Source of the DNA: Membranipora membranacea
Lineage: Eukaryota; Bryozoa; Gymnolaemata; Cheilostomatida; Membraniporidae
DNA: 64,000 bases
Assembly: GCA_914767715.1 (NCBI GenBank)
Contig: OU612066.1
Span: 9,429,001 to 9,493,000 of the forward strand
Direction: 5' to 3'
Part shown: in pieces, positions 1 to 14,200 of the stretch
Position numbering within the stretch: position 1 is the stretch's first letter
Layout of the letters: each line of letters starts with the position of its first letter
Translations under genes and position numbers: made by a program
Notes under the pieces: model-generated
What the model saw: the letters and a program-made list of their open reading frames with translations, nothing else
Told to the model about the DNA's origin: nothing
Databases searched by the model: none

Positions 1-59
1 CCAAGGTGATATATAATTAGACTGCTCAGTATCTTGTGTTTAGTTGCTATCTATTGTAG

Positions 60-208
60 ATGCCGATAGAAGTGGCTGTAGATTGACAAGTGACCGTAAG
101 CTTGACAAGTCGTTATATTTACTTGTCAAACAAAAGTTTCATGTGGAGCCTGAGGGTCACTGGGTCTTTCCCCAAGCTGAAGTCCAAGCTGAGGAATCAC
201 TCCTACAG
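60..208 (+). CDS. MRPL46: MRPL46 exon (third from last)
   Basis: Starts after AG at 58-59 with two bases completing a split codon and ends CTA CAG before GTAGAA. It encodes ADRSGCRLTSDRKLDKSLYL and continues through the HWVFPQAE motif to ESLLQ. Confidence 0.75.
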
Positions 209-2272
209 GTAGAAAGCCTGATGTCATTCTTTTTATCAGAATTTCACACAGCACTATCTCTTTTGCAATCATTATGTTAGCCAAAATTCATTATTGGTTT
301 GGAGTTGGCTCCTTCTCACATAAAAAAATCCAAGTGTAGGCAATAACGCAAATCGAGCATAATTTTGCTTTCATGCCGCCTCCTCCATCCTCCCTGGTGG
401 CATACAGCACTGAAAGGGGTATCAGGTTCATTTTATCTGCGGTTATCCACCAAACATATTAAAAAGGATGAAGGATGTAAGATCAATATTGTCTACTGGT
501 TTCTGGAATTTTATACAGCAGGCCAGAAGCCATACAGATGATAAATTACCATAACTCTGACAATTCTAATAAACATCTACGCTTGAGTACCACGCATTCA
601 GAAATTTCATCAGAATAGACCCAAGTTAATTTTTGAAAGCGTAAAGAAATGCCAGAAATAGCTTGGGCAATAGTTGTACTTTATGTATAAGAGTATTTGT
701 TTTTTCTTTGTTTGCACAAATAGTTTAGCAAATATGATTGTACTTTTCTATCAGTGTTTTGAACCACAAATACCGTGGCTTAACAACAGCCTAGACCTTT
801 TGAGTGTTGAACAAAGGGATTGGTGTTATTATTTCTAATCTGCACTAAAAAGTGGTCCAGAGCTCTAGTAGAGTAGGTTTTGGCGGGTGGTTTGTAACAC
901 ACACCTGGTGAATAAGTTGTGCAATTCAAAGACTTAATAAAGCTGCATGAATTATTTCCTGGCCATCCCAGTACTAAGTGATTACTCTATGTCCGGACCA
1001 GTAACCACTCAGCATGGACAAAGCAGGTGGTTATTTTGTGATTTTTGTTAGAAGAGATCTGATGTTTAATCATCACATGTATTGTTATACTCTTCTAAGT
1101 TGTTTGACAATAACAACTTGCCCAATTGTACCTTTTATTTTTCTTGGCCCGAATATCATGGAGCTGGTTTCCACTCATGTTGGTGTTTTTCTCTCATATT
1201 TTGCAGACATGTGAGCGTGTTTTAGGTGACATATCACCAGTATCAAATGTTAGATTCTCTGGACATGCGCCGTGTGCTGTTCACAAGATCAGTTACCCAA
1301 AAAGATACACTTCAGAACCCTCTTCATTTGTTGGTGCAAAGGTATGAATCAAACACACACTGGTCTGGAAATCTGGCTTTTGACAATAAACAATATGCAA
1401 GTCATATTTTATTGCAGTATCTAGTGCTATTGAAGGCAATAAACCAATCAATCAATGGTTGAGACCTTCGTTTTCACCAAACTGTTACCAATGAGGTATT
1501 TTTGAAACTTTGCGGGTGCTAAGAATTTTCAGTCGTACCATGCGTACGTGGTGTACAGCTGTACGAGGCATTCCATGCAAACTTGTATATTTAGTTGGGG
1601 ATTTACTCGTACATTCTGATTGACACAGCAAAGACTGGTACTTGTTGTTTACCACAGTTAGTTGTTACACTTTGTGATGTTCTCTGCATTGAACATGCCC
1701 TCTGCATTGAACATGCCCTCTGCATTGAACATGCCCTCTGCATTGAACATGCCGCCAGCATACTCTCTATAAAAATGCTGTGGTCAATGAGTTTAACAGC
1801 TCAGCCGGTCCCCAATGTTTTTCTAAATATAAATAGTTTCCAAATATTGATAAGTTGAATTTCTGTGGGTTTACAAGATTGAATTTCATTCCTCTTTTTA
1901 CTGATGTCAAGTATTTAAACCCAGACAGGATATGAGCGGTGGAGAGATATAAGTTCTGTCAAACTGTATTGACTTTTGATCATTTAGTACGGCTGACAAA
2001 TTCCATCTCGGTGCAAAAAATTAACATTAAAATAAAAGTGCAATATTGGTGATAAAACCAAATTTGCCATTCTGCTCATTAAAATCCCTATTTACTTTAT
2101 ATTTCAGATATTTTTTATGAAATGCCAGCTTTTGTCTGGTGACGTGAGATCATTATCAGAAACTATCCAGGAGAAAATCTCAGATTTCTGTTGGGTGACC
2201 CAAGAAGAAGCAAGAGAAATACTAGGCAGACAATATCGTAACAGTGTCAAGGCGGTATTACATGAGCGATAG
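60..2272 (+). CDS. MRPL46: Mitochondrial ribosomal protein L46 (mL46), C-terminal part, 3 exons
   Basis: Structural protein of the large mitochondrial ribosomal subunit, acting in mitochondrial translation. Three exons join in frame: 60-208, 1207-1341 and 2108-2272 (stop TAG 2270-2272), giving about 148 C-terminal residues. The gene begins left of the window. Family landmarks seen in order are DRKLDKSLYLLVKQ, HWVFPQAE, then RFSGHAPCAVHKISYP and FVGAK joined across the splice to IFFMKCQLLSGD, and finally FCWVTQEEAREIL near the end. These match what I recall of mammalian MRPL46, whose C-terminal half has a NUDIX-like fold. Introns are GT-AG (donors 209 and 1342; acceptors end at 59, 1206 and 2107). 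A candidate polyA signal AATAAA lies at 2721-2726. It is convergent with the receptor gene at 5148-16082. Identity is confident; the first exon's left splice edge is less so. Confidence 0.85.
1207..1341 (+). CDS. MRPL46: MRPL46 exon (second from last)
   Basis: 45 codons, phase 0 at both ends. Acceptor TTTTGCAG ends at 1206; donor GTATGA starts at 1342. It encodes TCERVLGDISPVSNVRFSGH and ends SSFVGAK. Confidence 0.8.
1682..1753 (+). repeat. 18-bp minisatellite, 4 perfect copies
   Basis: The unit CTCTGCATTGAACATGCC occurs four times head to tail without a mismatch, inside the last MRPL46 intron. The perfect copies suggest a recent expansion. It stays open in one frame (ALCIEH repeats), but this is intronic. 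Confidence 0.95.
2108..2272 (+). CDS. MRPL46: MRPL46 terminal coding exon
   Basis: 55 codons including the stop, phase 0, after acceptor ATTTCAG. It begins IFFMKCQLLSGD and ends SVKAVLHER-stop, matching the family's C-terminal region. Confidence 0.8.
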   Translation: MFFMKCQLLSGDVRSLSETIQEKISDFCWVTQEEAREILGRQYRNSVKAVLHER

Positions 2273-5147
2273 TACTAACTGAGAATATGGACTCTATGAC
2301 AGTGTGTATTGCTGAGATCTATGTAAAAATGCGATGTTCTTTTACAAATATTAGAGTTGTGTGCTCATTGTTTGGTTGACTGCCATCAAAGCGTTTTCCA
2401 AGTATGCTGGTATCATTTTGTTTCACACTAAATGGTTGCTTGTTGGCGTTTGCTGCTATAAATAATGTGTACTCACTAAGTGATCACTTTGATGTTTCAT
2501 AACCTGATCTAGCTAGTCTAAACCCTGTTGGAGCCTCAAAGAAATATGTTTATGGTTGCAACCATTATTTTATTGAATGGTTCCGTTTTTTGCTAGTCGT
2601 TTGCGTAATCATCAGTGCTACTTAGGTGGACAACTTATCGTGATTTCTCAATAGGAAAGACACCAGTTGACATAAAACAGTTGGAATAATTTGTGTTTGA
2701 ACTTTTGACAATGCTACTGCAATAAAACCGATTAATTTATTCATGTGGCCACGCCAAGAGTGCAAATCTTCCGGGCATCCCATACAAAATAATTTCACAA
2801 CGCTCTCTGTTTTGTTGCCAAAGACAAGTGTTATTTTGCTAATGTCTGCATTTGAAAAAAAAACTAGTTTTTTATCAGTGTATCAGCAGAACTAGATCTA
2901 ATTTTCAAAATGTCTGTGTCATCAAGATGTAAGCTGTGGTTTCTGGTGTCTGTTTTATGTATTGACAGGTTTATGGCACCATATGGCTCTAGAATGCTCT
3001 TGGGAAGTAGCGTGTACATCCTTATTCCCTGTGTTGTTGATTGCGTCAGACACAATCCTACATATATGTATATAACTAAGCAATACTGTGATACGCTGAG
3101 TATTAACTAGGTCATTATTCATTGTATGGCTGGCAGTGACCTCACTATAGATCAGGCCATACTCAATCTCACACACGCCTAAGCATAATTATAGGCTGGT
3201 CGTAAAAACGCCGGCTAATGGGTGTATCAGTATACTAGGAAACCATTTTAAGTGTCTTTGAACCAACTGTTAATTTCTAACTCTGTGCACTCTTGATACA
3301 ATAAACTTGAAATTGTATCTGCATCAAAATCACAATATCTGCTGTATCATAGAACACTATCGAAATCGTGCTATGGAATTTGGGTCACATACCGTCAATC
3401 ATGGCAAAAGAATGCAATTCATTGAAATTTGAGAGAAACTGGCAGTTCTCTTTTTGGTATGACAGTGGACATAATCTTGACATAACTCAACACAAGGCAG
3501 AATGTAATTTTCATTATTTACTTGTATTATAGATAAACCTACAACTTTTCAAACATAATAAAATGATACAACAAGACCAAAGCATCCATACATACACAAA
3601 CATACAGTATTTACACTCGAAAAAAAAATTATAGATATTAATACGCATTGTGCCTGCACCATCAACCTGGGCCATAGGATTACACGTAGTCAGTAGCTGC
3701 CCAAATAATGCCAGGTTTCAAAAATGGAAGCATAAAAATGAAATGTCGGGCGGGCACACAATGTCCCCATTCAGTATCTGTTCAATGTGTTGAGTTGTGT
3801 GATGATCTCCAAAATCTGACAATACAACAGTAAATTACCTAAGTTTTCGAACATGCTATTATAGAAGTGATAAGCAAGTTCAGCTCAGATCCAAGACGAC
3901 AAAAATATTATAGAACAAAATGTTGTACCATACAGATCCAGGATACGTGTACCTTCCTACAGAGACATAGATGTCAAGAGGAAAAAAAAAATGGACCAAA
4001 GGTCATTTTGGACACTAGGTCTGGCTTCTCTGTCCATGTACATCAGTAACAGCAAAAAAAAACTCAAAATGTTATTTTAGTCACCATGACTGGCTACTTT
4101 GTACATTGACAAGAGTAATAGATGTGACAAAAATGTACCAAAATGCTATTTTGGTCACCGTGACTGGCTACTCTGGATGGCAAAATTCAAGTCATTCATT
4201 CAAAGCAGACAGATAGCAGAAAACTTGGGTGGCAAAGAAGTGGTGGTGGACAGAAAAGAAGCTACTACGAGAGAAAACAACAGGTTGTTCTGTAAGGCTG
4301 TATCTAGGGAATGATGCAAGCAGCTTTACAGATTGAGCAAAAACTTTCATTACATAAACTCGTAGCTATTTGGTTTCAATTACTCCTCCATCCCCACAAA
4401 AAAGCCAAGGGCTGCTGTGAAAAATGGTGGGTAAAAATACGGAATTTAGTTTATTTTTCACGGTTGTGCATCCAATAAGACAGCAACACACCCTGCATTG
4501 CTCAACGTGGCTTGCTATGTTGGCAACCGTTTGAGCAATGTCTTGCATATAGAAGAGCATGATGGCGCTTCGCTATATTATATCCACCGCTTGTGAGAAA
4601 TAATGAAGAAAGACATTAGGTACAGGGTAGGTAGGTAGGCTCATGTAGCAGTTCAATCAGAATGTTAGTAACTGGCTAAAATGTTGTAGGTTTGGCTGAC
4701 ATGACTGTTTTCCCTCCTGATTTCGTTGCCTCTATCATCGTAACAGTTGAAGCGATCCCCGTTTATCGTCATTTGTGACATTGTTATTATGAGGTGATGA
4801 TGATGTTGGTAAGATGTGTAAAGATAAGTCAATAAATAAATCTAACTACAGTCTTTGCTGCAGCTGCCGATGTAGATGAGAGTGTTCATTTTGTGGCAGC
4901 ATTCACTGGCCAGCCCGCTCACACCATCTTATATAGTCTGTGTGAAGTGATGTTATATATGATATGAGTAGCACCGGATAGATAGGAGTTATTTCCCCTT
5001 CACTAGAATGTGTTGAGTTTGGCGGCTAGCTGTTCCCTGTTCTTATATCATGGCCGGGTTTTAGTTTTTAGCACAGTGTTTTGAGCCAGTAGTTGAGATT
5101 GTATTGATGGTGGACTGAGATTGACTGTGAGTTGAGAATTTCTTTCC
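2273..5147. other. Convergent intergenic region and 3' UTRs
   Basis: No coding signal. The left part should be the MRPL46 3' UTR (AATAAA at 2721-2726). The right part should be the receptor's 3' UTR on the minus strand: reading leftward from its stop at 5148, the clearest AATAAA complement (TTTATT on +) is at 4450-4455. Short ORFs here show no family features. Confidence 0.5.
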
Positions 5148-5207
5148 TCACACATCCAAGTTATCAGATGTGGAAGCTCCTTCAGACGACGTCAGGGGCA
5201 CCATTGC
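5148..5207 (-). CDS. LDLR-family exon 16: C terminus
   Basis: 20 codons including TGA at 5150-5148, after acceptor TTTTGCAG. It encodes [19 protein letters not shown]. Chosen because it is in frame, has a good acceptor, and gives the short acidic tail expected; no sequence motif proves it. Confidence 0.7.
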   Translation of the reverse strand, partial: AMVPLTSSEGASTSDNLDV

Positions 5208-8200
5208 CTGCAAAACAATAACAACGGGAACATTAAAATCTGGTTTCACAAATGATCGCATGTAACTTAAAAATGAACCAGGTCATGGCATAACACGCCA
5301 CCACTCTGTTTAATTATCACGTAGCGTCATTACGGGAACAGAGCAACGCCTCATCGGCCCATAACCCTCCACAATCACTCTGCGGTTTTACAACCTCTCA
5401 TCAAGCTATTGTGTCAATACACCAAGCGTTGGCCGACCGATATCATATCAAAAACAGCCGGCTTCCCTCCCCCCAATAATGATAACACTGAGTTTGTATT
5501 CTACCGTTAGGGGTAGGTAGAATCGGATCAACATCCTGCATTAAATCACAGGCGGCATAAACTCAAAACAAGACATCTTTAAAACATAGCAACCATTCAA
5601 AAAAACTTGAGCACAAGGACTGGCCATTAGCCTGGCATTGAGTGAACTGATTGATACTACATTCTTTGTATTGTTATTGAGTTGAATGTGTTGTGGAGTA
5701 GAACAATCAAGCTCATTGTAACTGGAAGACAGGGTAAACCTTCTTAAAATTAATACTTCTTATTGATTGGTAGGGTGGCATTACTTGATTCAAGGCCAAT
5801 ATAAACAACAGTTTTTCATGCTGTTAACAAAAGATTTTAAAGGCCCTTTGAAATTTTTTCACCTATGCTGAACCCAGGTCAGAGCAAGCACGGTGGTCAA
5901 CACAAGAAGTAGGCTATTCAACTGTCAGAGCGCTGCCGCTGACCATGGTCAACAGGTGGCAATCTGCCAACGGTCAATGTTCAACATATTTTGGGCACGT
6001 AGGCCTCTCAAATCTCGATAATAACATAAAAGGTATCGATAATAATAATGTTACTTCCATGCTCATGCTCTGTATCACACATAAAGGATTGTCTGATTAG
6101 TTAATAAGGGTTAGTGTTGTTTCCATTCAATAGTTTATTAAATGCTGTCGTCGCTGACGCACTTGGATTTACAAGCCACACAAGGCATCATGCAGGTGGA
6201 ACACTACGGGGTACTCCGGCTAGAGTAATTAATGGACAACCAGGCTCAGGCATTCATACGCAAAAAAACGTCCGGCAGAGAACATAACTTAGGCATTCTG
6301 GACAGGCAATAGAAAGTGCGCTCATTGTCTATTTGTAGTTCTCATTACCTGGTATTGAGTGGACCTCCACATCAACACAACTTTCATTCGTTGGCTCAGG
6401 TAACTAAATAGATGACGGTTCAAATTCATTTACAACCATCCAATTATAAGATTTACTAACCACCAATTTCCCCATCTAGCACTCAAGATTGTTTACCGAC
6501 AACAATGCGGACATTTAGAAACCAAAACCACAATGTATCCTTTAATCCCCAACCGATCACAGGCAATTTTCAAATATCCCACTAACCACCGACTGGTTTA
6601 CCAGGAAAATTGGATTGATAGAAAAGTAAAAGTACGACTGGGAGGCTACTATTTTACTGTGGATTAACCGTGGTAGGCCTAATTAGGGATGATGGTAGTG
6701 GTAGTGGTGGAATAAAGAGAATGAAACATGCCTGCTATTGCCAGCGAAAGCAGGATATCAAATGTTATCTTTCCTAATAAGACTGAAGGGAAATGGTGAC
6801 AAGGTCATAGGCAGGGGTCATAATATAAACCAAAACATCAATACTGAGGAGGTACTGTAAGGAGACAATGGACCACCTAGTTCTCCTTATATGGCAGGCT
6901 GACGTCCCACTGTAATGTGACAGCAGCTAGTGGATGCTTACCGATGGTTCAGTCTGTGAAGGCTGATACTCATGTCTAGGCAACTCAAGCTTGTCTTCTG
7001 TGGTCCTCTTATAAATAGGATTGTCAAAGTTCATGTTCTTATTCTTTTGCATCCTGTGTCGTCTCACTCCAACAACGGCGGCCTGCAAAACAGCGAGTGA
7101 ATAATTGTATAAGGGTGCCATAACATGAAGGTTCATCCACTCAAGTCCTCATGTTGTTCCCACGTTATTCTTTGTAGTGAGCCGGCTAAATGAATACTGA
7201 GAGAAGGCGCTTGCTCATCAATTATGTTGAGGATTAGCGGATTGCCACACTATATTGAGTGGTTATGGCTTCCTGCCAGGCGCTAACCGGAGATTTGTAT
7301 CATGTGTAATTCAAACCGCCAGTTCAGCGTCGCTGATTCCTATAGTATTACTATTAAATCAAACATATGGCGTGATCATAGGCAACCACAGTTCCTCGTC
7401 CACGTCAAACAACAGACAAATTCAAATATTGCTTTAGAAATTGATCATAAAAATTTCCATAATTTTAAAGAGATGGGTGGATTGTGTCAGTCAATGTAAT
7501 ATCAGGGTGCCACCTGTGACATTTCAATCGCCTTTCAAGACATCCATCATAAACCGACAGCATCACAGTATGCATCTGCTACTCCTGGGACTTAGTATAA
7601 GAGACATTAACACCCTGAGGAATATAGTAACAACTCACCACAGCTATTGCTACTCCAATTAGGAATACCGCGGAAGCTGCAATTGCTGCCACAGTACCGA
7701 GATTCATGCTGCCAGAGTCCTCCTCTCCTGTGTGCTTAGACGCGGTGCCAGTTTCTATGTTAGAATCATCTCCTCCGTCATCTGTTCTAGGGATGTGTGT
7801 GGGGTTAGTCAGGCTGCAAGATCTACCATCGGCTTGTAGGGTGTATTCTTCGGCGCATTTGCAAGTGTACTGCTTCTCGGCATCAGGAACTCGACTGTAA
7901 AAAATAACAATCAGAATAATTCAACTTCCTGTGGTATTGACAATAATGAAAAAGTAACATTCACCGAGTGCTTTCAGTACTTGTTTATACGATTAGAAAA
8001 CCATCAAAAGCTAGCATGAAACAACCAACATCTAAAACAAAAGTCGCATATGGAAAGGGCTTGTTAGCGTAAAGACTGGCAATAATGATTTCCAAGTGCA
8101 ATTTCAAGATTCAAAAAAGGATTTCAAGTTTAAAAATACATACACAAAGGTGCTAGTTCTAGAGTCTTTTGTCCATGGTTTTGGGAAACAGAGCTGGGAG

Positions 8201-11200
8201 CATAGGGCGTTGCCCTCGTCATCCTTGCAGTGGTTGGTGCCGTTTTGTTGGGCCATGGGGTGGAAGACTTTGAGGTCCATTGGTTGTCTGATGTTAGTGA
8301 TCACGCTTGTCATGTTTCCACCTGTGTATTTGTTAGCCATGGTGATCCACTGGTGGTGCCAATCTGACCAGTACAGATGATTCTAAAATAAACAAGCCAG
8401 CAACATGTTGAGTGAAACCCAGATACAGTGCTGCCAGATTGTAACAGGATGAGGGTACAAAGATAACAAGATCTGAGTGAGCTACAACCAGAAATCAACA
8501 TTACATAACAGCGTACAGCAAGGAGCGGCCAGTTGCCCAGGTCAGCTGTTGTTCATCCAGACATCATGTGAAATCTCAGTTAAGCCAAATTATATCAGTG
8601 TCTACACACGCTACTTGTTGTTTTTGGATGGCAGAGGGTGTAATTATTGGAATAGGCCTGTATCAAAGTAGGTTGTTTTTGGGATGTGATCGTTTTCAGT
8701 GATAATAAGCCAAGTAGTTGTGTAACATACATTGTCTTACAAGAAATCAAGACTGTCCTTCGGATTATAAGGCCATTTTTTTAGGGGAACCACACGAAAA
8801 GATTTAAATAAAATACAGATTTGTGGAAAACTACTGTCTTGACTTTTGTACTTTTAAAAAATCGTGCTTTGTTGATATTTTAATTAATATGGAAAACCAC
8901 CATAACAAATGTGACCGCAACTTTGTTATCCTGTTCGCAGGGCGAATCTTATTACAATGGCAGACGTGTGGCCTTGTTAATGTCACTAACAGTTATAGTT
9001 AAAATAGAACCCCAGTCAATGGATAACGGAAGCAGAAGCAGACTGTTGCTACGACCGTAGAGCTCGAGCACAGAGATAAGCCCATGCTCTCACCATGGTA
9101 CCAGAAACTAGTGATAAATATACATCACCATTACTGAGCATTGTGGATACGATCAGCTGTTGTGGAGTATATTATATCACGCCATAAAGCCGCAAGAAAC
9201 TGGCCAACCAGACCACGGACTGTTTACTGTTTATTAATAACAACTTTTATGTAACAGCTAGCCAGCCTGCACTAGATTCTGCTTGTAGCATTGTGCTGGT
9301 AGGAACTGTTGGACTGTTGACCAGTCTGCGAAAAATTAAGCAGGTTTATTTAGACAAGGGTGCTATTTTGATACAGCGACTTGTCTGAGACAGCAGACAC
9401 TTGTCTACAAGGCTTTATGGGGCTCGATTAAAAGTACAAACTCTTCAGATGAAACCTTATTATGACAGTAAAAAACCCCAAACCTGCAATACTGATAAGC
9501 AGCTAGCTATAATAAAGGGTTAATCAATTCACTGAGGCGGTTAGAATAGCACAGAATGGGCGCACTAATCAAATGTCCATAAGAAAGCCTCGGTATCAAA
9601 TTGTCTGAATGCTTTTCATGTTGCAATTTGAGGTGTAGGGCATGTCTGGGTAAGTGATAATTACCTCGAACACGGTGATGGAGTATGGATGGATAATCTT
9701 GTCGTGGTCATAAGTAAGAGCCTGGATGTCGCCGAGACAGTGATCCACTGAGCATGAAAATATACTGTGCAGTTTAGCGTCGATCCAGTAAAGCTTCTCG
9801 TTGTTTCCCGAGGTGTCCAAGGTCAGACCGTTGGGCCATCCCAGGTAGTGCTTGTTGTCGTCGGTGTTGTAAGCGATCATCTCTTTGTGTGAGCCGTCAA
9901 GGTGGCCGAATGCGATGTGGGCCTTGTTACCCCAGTCTGACCAGAATACCCAGCCCTGTAACATCAGACAGTATCCTTAGTTACTGACATTATCACAAAA
10001 TTACAAAAGAATGGAGCATCTTAAATTATTGTGTTTACGCAGACGACAATACTTTTCTGAATGAAAGTGATGTAATAGTAAGATTAAATTGTATTACAAC
10101 TCTCACTAAGCTTTTTATGGGAATAGTATAGAACTTGCTTGTGTTCGGAAATGGCATGATACTATACACATTTAATAGGCTTAGAATAATGGCTAGTTAC
10201 TATGATTGCAACACTAAGGAAAACATTCTTCCAGTTACAATAGGAGCCGTGATTCAATAATATACATCACACCACTTTTCTAAGCAAGCTATTGGCTGTT
10301 TAAGATTGTAATAGCTATGCCCTCATTATGATGTCTAGAGTAAAATTGGGCGGAACAAGTACATTCAGAAATCCACCAGTTCTTGTTTGCTCAAACACTC
10401 ATGAAGAAGATATTTGCATGATGTATAGCAAATAAATTGGAGTAGGAAAAGGTTTTATCTATTTTAAGGCTCGGCATCACGTTCATGAGTAATTCTATTT
10501 TGTAATGACGTTTACCTTGTGAGGATGCACAACTAGTGCTCTTGGCTCATCGATACAAACTTCCATGCTTGTACTGTTAGCTGGCAGCTTAGCGCAATCG
10601 GGGTTTGTGTTATTGTACAGCATCATTACACGTCTTGGTGCCACATCTCCAGTTGTCACATCATCATCGATACAGGCCATGTTGATGCTGTTACTAGAAG
10701 TGTCAGTCCAGTACAGGTGCTTGTAGATCCAGTCGTAGGCCAGGCCATCGGGTACTTGTACACCAGGGATACGCAAATCAACCTAAACAGATACAACATA
10801 CAGTAGTGCGCATACCACTGCACAGCACACAGGTCTTCAGCTAGAAACCATGTGTGAAGCCTGTTTTGAGGCCTAAACATGATGTATGAGCATGATAATA
10901 CAAAGTCCTGGGGCACCAACCAGCAGCTCCTCCAAATACAAAAACAAACGTGAGAGAACCAGCTAACTCTGGTTTCGTGATCTGCCCGTTGTGTGTCACA
11001 ATCAAACAGAGGTCAACCTCAATATACACTTAATACAGATACACTGTGGTGTTTACTGCATTCCATTCATGCGAAAATGCCTAATTCTGCAGTCAGAATC
11101 ATCAAGATTAGACAGGCAAGCAATTTATTTTTTAAAGTATTGTGGATAATTATTCAACAGCTTGACAGCAGACAATTAATGGGCCTTGACTGTTATATCA

Positions 11201-14200
11201 GATATATATTTTTTTGCCTGGAAAAGTACCAAATTCATGAGGTTAACGTCCGGATTCGGTGAATACTTGGAAACTTAGAAGTCAATGTATACTTTTAGAC
11301 GGTGACATACCTTCTTGACTTCTTCTTCCTGATCGGCGGTGGGCAGAGAAAATTTGAACAATTTCTTTTCGTCAATGTCAGAGTAGTAAACTTCACCGGC
11401 AACGTAATCAAAGTCCAGAGCGACCGCAGCCTTGCTGTTCATGAGTGGCATGTACTCCGCGTGGTTTCCGGTATGGATGTGCATCGATCGGATGGCGTGT
11501 CTGTTTGTGAACAGCAATTTTGGGTGGACACCTACAAAACAATAACAAATAAAATTTCTATAATTTCAATTCGACAACAAATTACCAAAATATTGACATT
11601 AGCATAAAATAACAAGGAAACAAACAATAATCTGATGACAGGATAATAACATATTTTACAATCACAAAAAAATAGGAACACTGAATTGACAACAATTGTT
11701 GACGCAAAAAGATAATGACAGTGTGTGAATCAAGGTTTCTTCCAGAACATCCTAGAGCCACTTACTTCCTGTGACTTTGCAGGATCTACCATCGGCAGAG
11801 AGCTGATATCCCTCCTGGCAGGCACATCTATAACTACCCTGTTCGTTGAGACAAAGCTGATCGCACACAGGCATCTCCTGATTCTTACACTCGTCAATAT
11901 CTATAAGAGAAGTTAGTGACAACACATAACCTTCATATCATATAATGGATGTGGAAATAAATATTTCAATATTACAATAGAGTCTGGTGATCACATGAAA
12001 CCGAATGACATCAGCAAATTCTTTGGACACACTCCAATAAAGTAATTATATCAATGATTATATTTTGTTTAAGTTTACTACACTGCTTACAGTCTGATGA
12101 AACATTAGTACTCTCCAAGGTCCCTAACACCAGACAGAAAATTAACTTGTTGTTGCAGCAGTTGAATAATTGGCTCAACGCCAAATGAGTATTTTTAATC
12201 CATGGTGTACTCCGGAAATATTCCATAAGATTATTTATTATTATTAACGTTTACATTACATCAGCTTGTTTGATGAGGGGGCAGAGTCAGACAGCAGCAG
12301 CCTTACCTATGCATTCCTTATTGTGGCTGTTGTATTCGTAGCCGTGTGGGCAGTGGCAGGTTGTTCCTAACGTCCTGCTGGATGGATTGTTGTTAGTGTC
12401 TGTGTAGTTAGAGATTACATTCTTACACTGAACCAGTGAGTCGCTTCCGCATGGCTGTCCTACACACTGGTCCTCAATGTTATCGCCTGTAAACATCCAA
12501 GAGACAGCAATCATATAGAGAGGCATAGAAACTTGGTTATATTAACCATACAATTAGGAAATAATTACAAACATTAGTTCATAATGTCATAATTGCAAGA
12601 TGTACAAGTCTGGGTTTATTTTGTAACTTATTTCAGCATACCTGAACAGAACTCTGGGTTCTCATCTCGACCGCTGGTACAATCCTGCTTTCCATCACAT
12701 GTCAGGCTAAAGTCAACACATTTAGTCTTGTATATTTGACTTTCACATGGGAACTCGTTCTTATTGAGGTCGCAGTGTCTCAGCTCATCTTCTGGTAATG
12801 TACAGCGAGACAGCTTCTCATCTTCCCCATCTGAGCACTCGGACTGGCCTATAGTAGAAATGACATCATGTAAGCAATGATTCGGCAAATTCCCAATTAC
12901 TTCTGCCGTGATGGAATTATCTCCTCTCAGTTAAAATATGGTCTGATTTTCAATCAATAAAATATAGTTTGAATAGCCAATACAGCCTAAGTAGAGTAAA
13001 ATCATTAGCCTTCATTGCTCATTTCTGTGAATCAGGAATTGATAAGCACGTTGTCAGTGAGGTGATTTTACTCCCTTGATATACATCAAGTATACGGCGG
13101 TTGCAGCGCTGCCGGGTGGGGTGACTCACCAGAGCATGTCAGGAAGCTTGGTATACATCTATCATCAGCAGTGCAGTAAAACTCAGAGGTATCATCGCAT
13201 TCAGTCTTCTTTGGGTCGCACTCTTCTTCATCTGAGCCGTCGAGGCAGTCTGGGTCGCTATCGCACATCCAGCTACTCAGAATACATTCTCCTGATTTGC
13301 ACTGAAAAACCCAAAAATAAAAGTTGCCATTTTTGGTAATAGAAAATAGGAGGCTGTTGGCACAATTCCAAAACAACTTTTTTCATATTTATATTTTGTT
13401 TGTTCCGATGAAATTCTCCATTGTTCCATTGTAAGAAATAAAGAATATTTGTAAAATTGTTTGGTTGCATATCATTCGTTCCGCTATCCTCTATTTTAAA
13501 ATAAAATGTACATTCCAGATAAAAATTACTGGCATGTGACTTTCAAAATAACATTTCACAGAAAAACTATTTGATTTTTTCTTGCTCAATGCTCAAAACA
13601 AGCTACTTTACAAGGCTGGCAGAACTCACCGCGAACTCAAAGTCAGTACAGGTGTTTTGGGTTGGAGAGGCTGTTGGATCACAGTGGGCTTCATCATCAC
13701 CTGACGAGCAGTCATCGTCTCCGTCACATAGCCAGGCAGTAGTCAGACAAACATTCTCACCGGTACAGTTAAAAGTTCCAGTTGGGCACTCGCGCTTACC
13801 ACACCCGAGCTCATCCTCTCCCCCGGCACAATCAGGCTCCCCGTCACACTTCCATGTGGTGGCAATACAGCGGCTAGCTGTACCGTTATGAGCAGGGCAC
13901 AAGAACTCGGAAGGGGCACAAGTTCCCTTACCTAAACATGATTATAACAGAGGAGTTATTGTTTGATTCAGGCTCTGGGCAATATATCTGTCGAGTCAAT
14001 TGGCCAGTAGTCTAGACGTATTGGGAGAAACTGATTCAAATGGTTATATTATTTTGGTGAAAGACCCATCAGACTGACTTACATAATGCTTCAGTTTCAT
14101 CACTACCATCATCACAGTCTGTCTGTTCATCACATTTCCATTCCGTTGGTATACATTTATTGTCTCCGCACACAAAATCATCATCCTTACAAGTTGCTGT

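Noticed and set aside
1682-1753. Regular direct repeats considered as a CRISPR array
   Set aside because: No spacers; four contiguous copies in an animal intron: a minisatellite.
8096-8380. 94-codon plus-strand ORF
   Set aside because: Opposite strand of receptor exon 13, which carries YWSD and EGF cysteines.
11302-11607. 101-codon plus-strand ORF
   Set aside because: Shadow of receptor exon 10 on the other strand; the minus reading has family motifs.
13571-13891. 106-codon plus-strand ORF
   Set aside because: Antisense of the LDLa exon 13630-13931; the cysteine pattern belongs to the minus strand.
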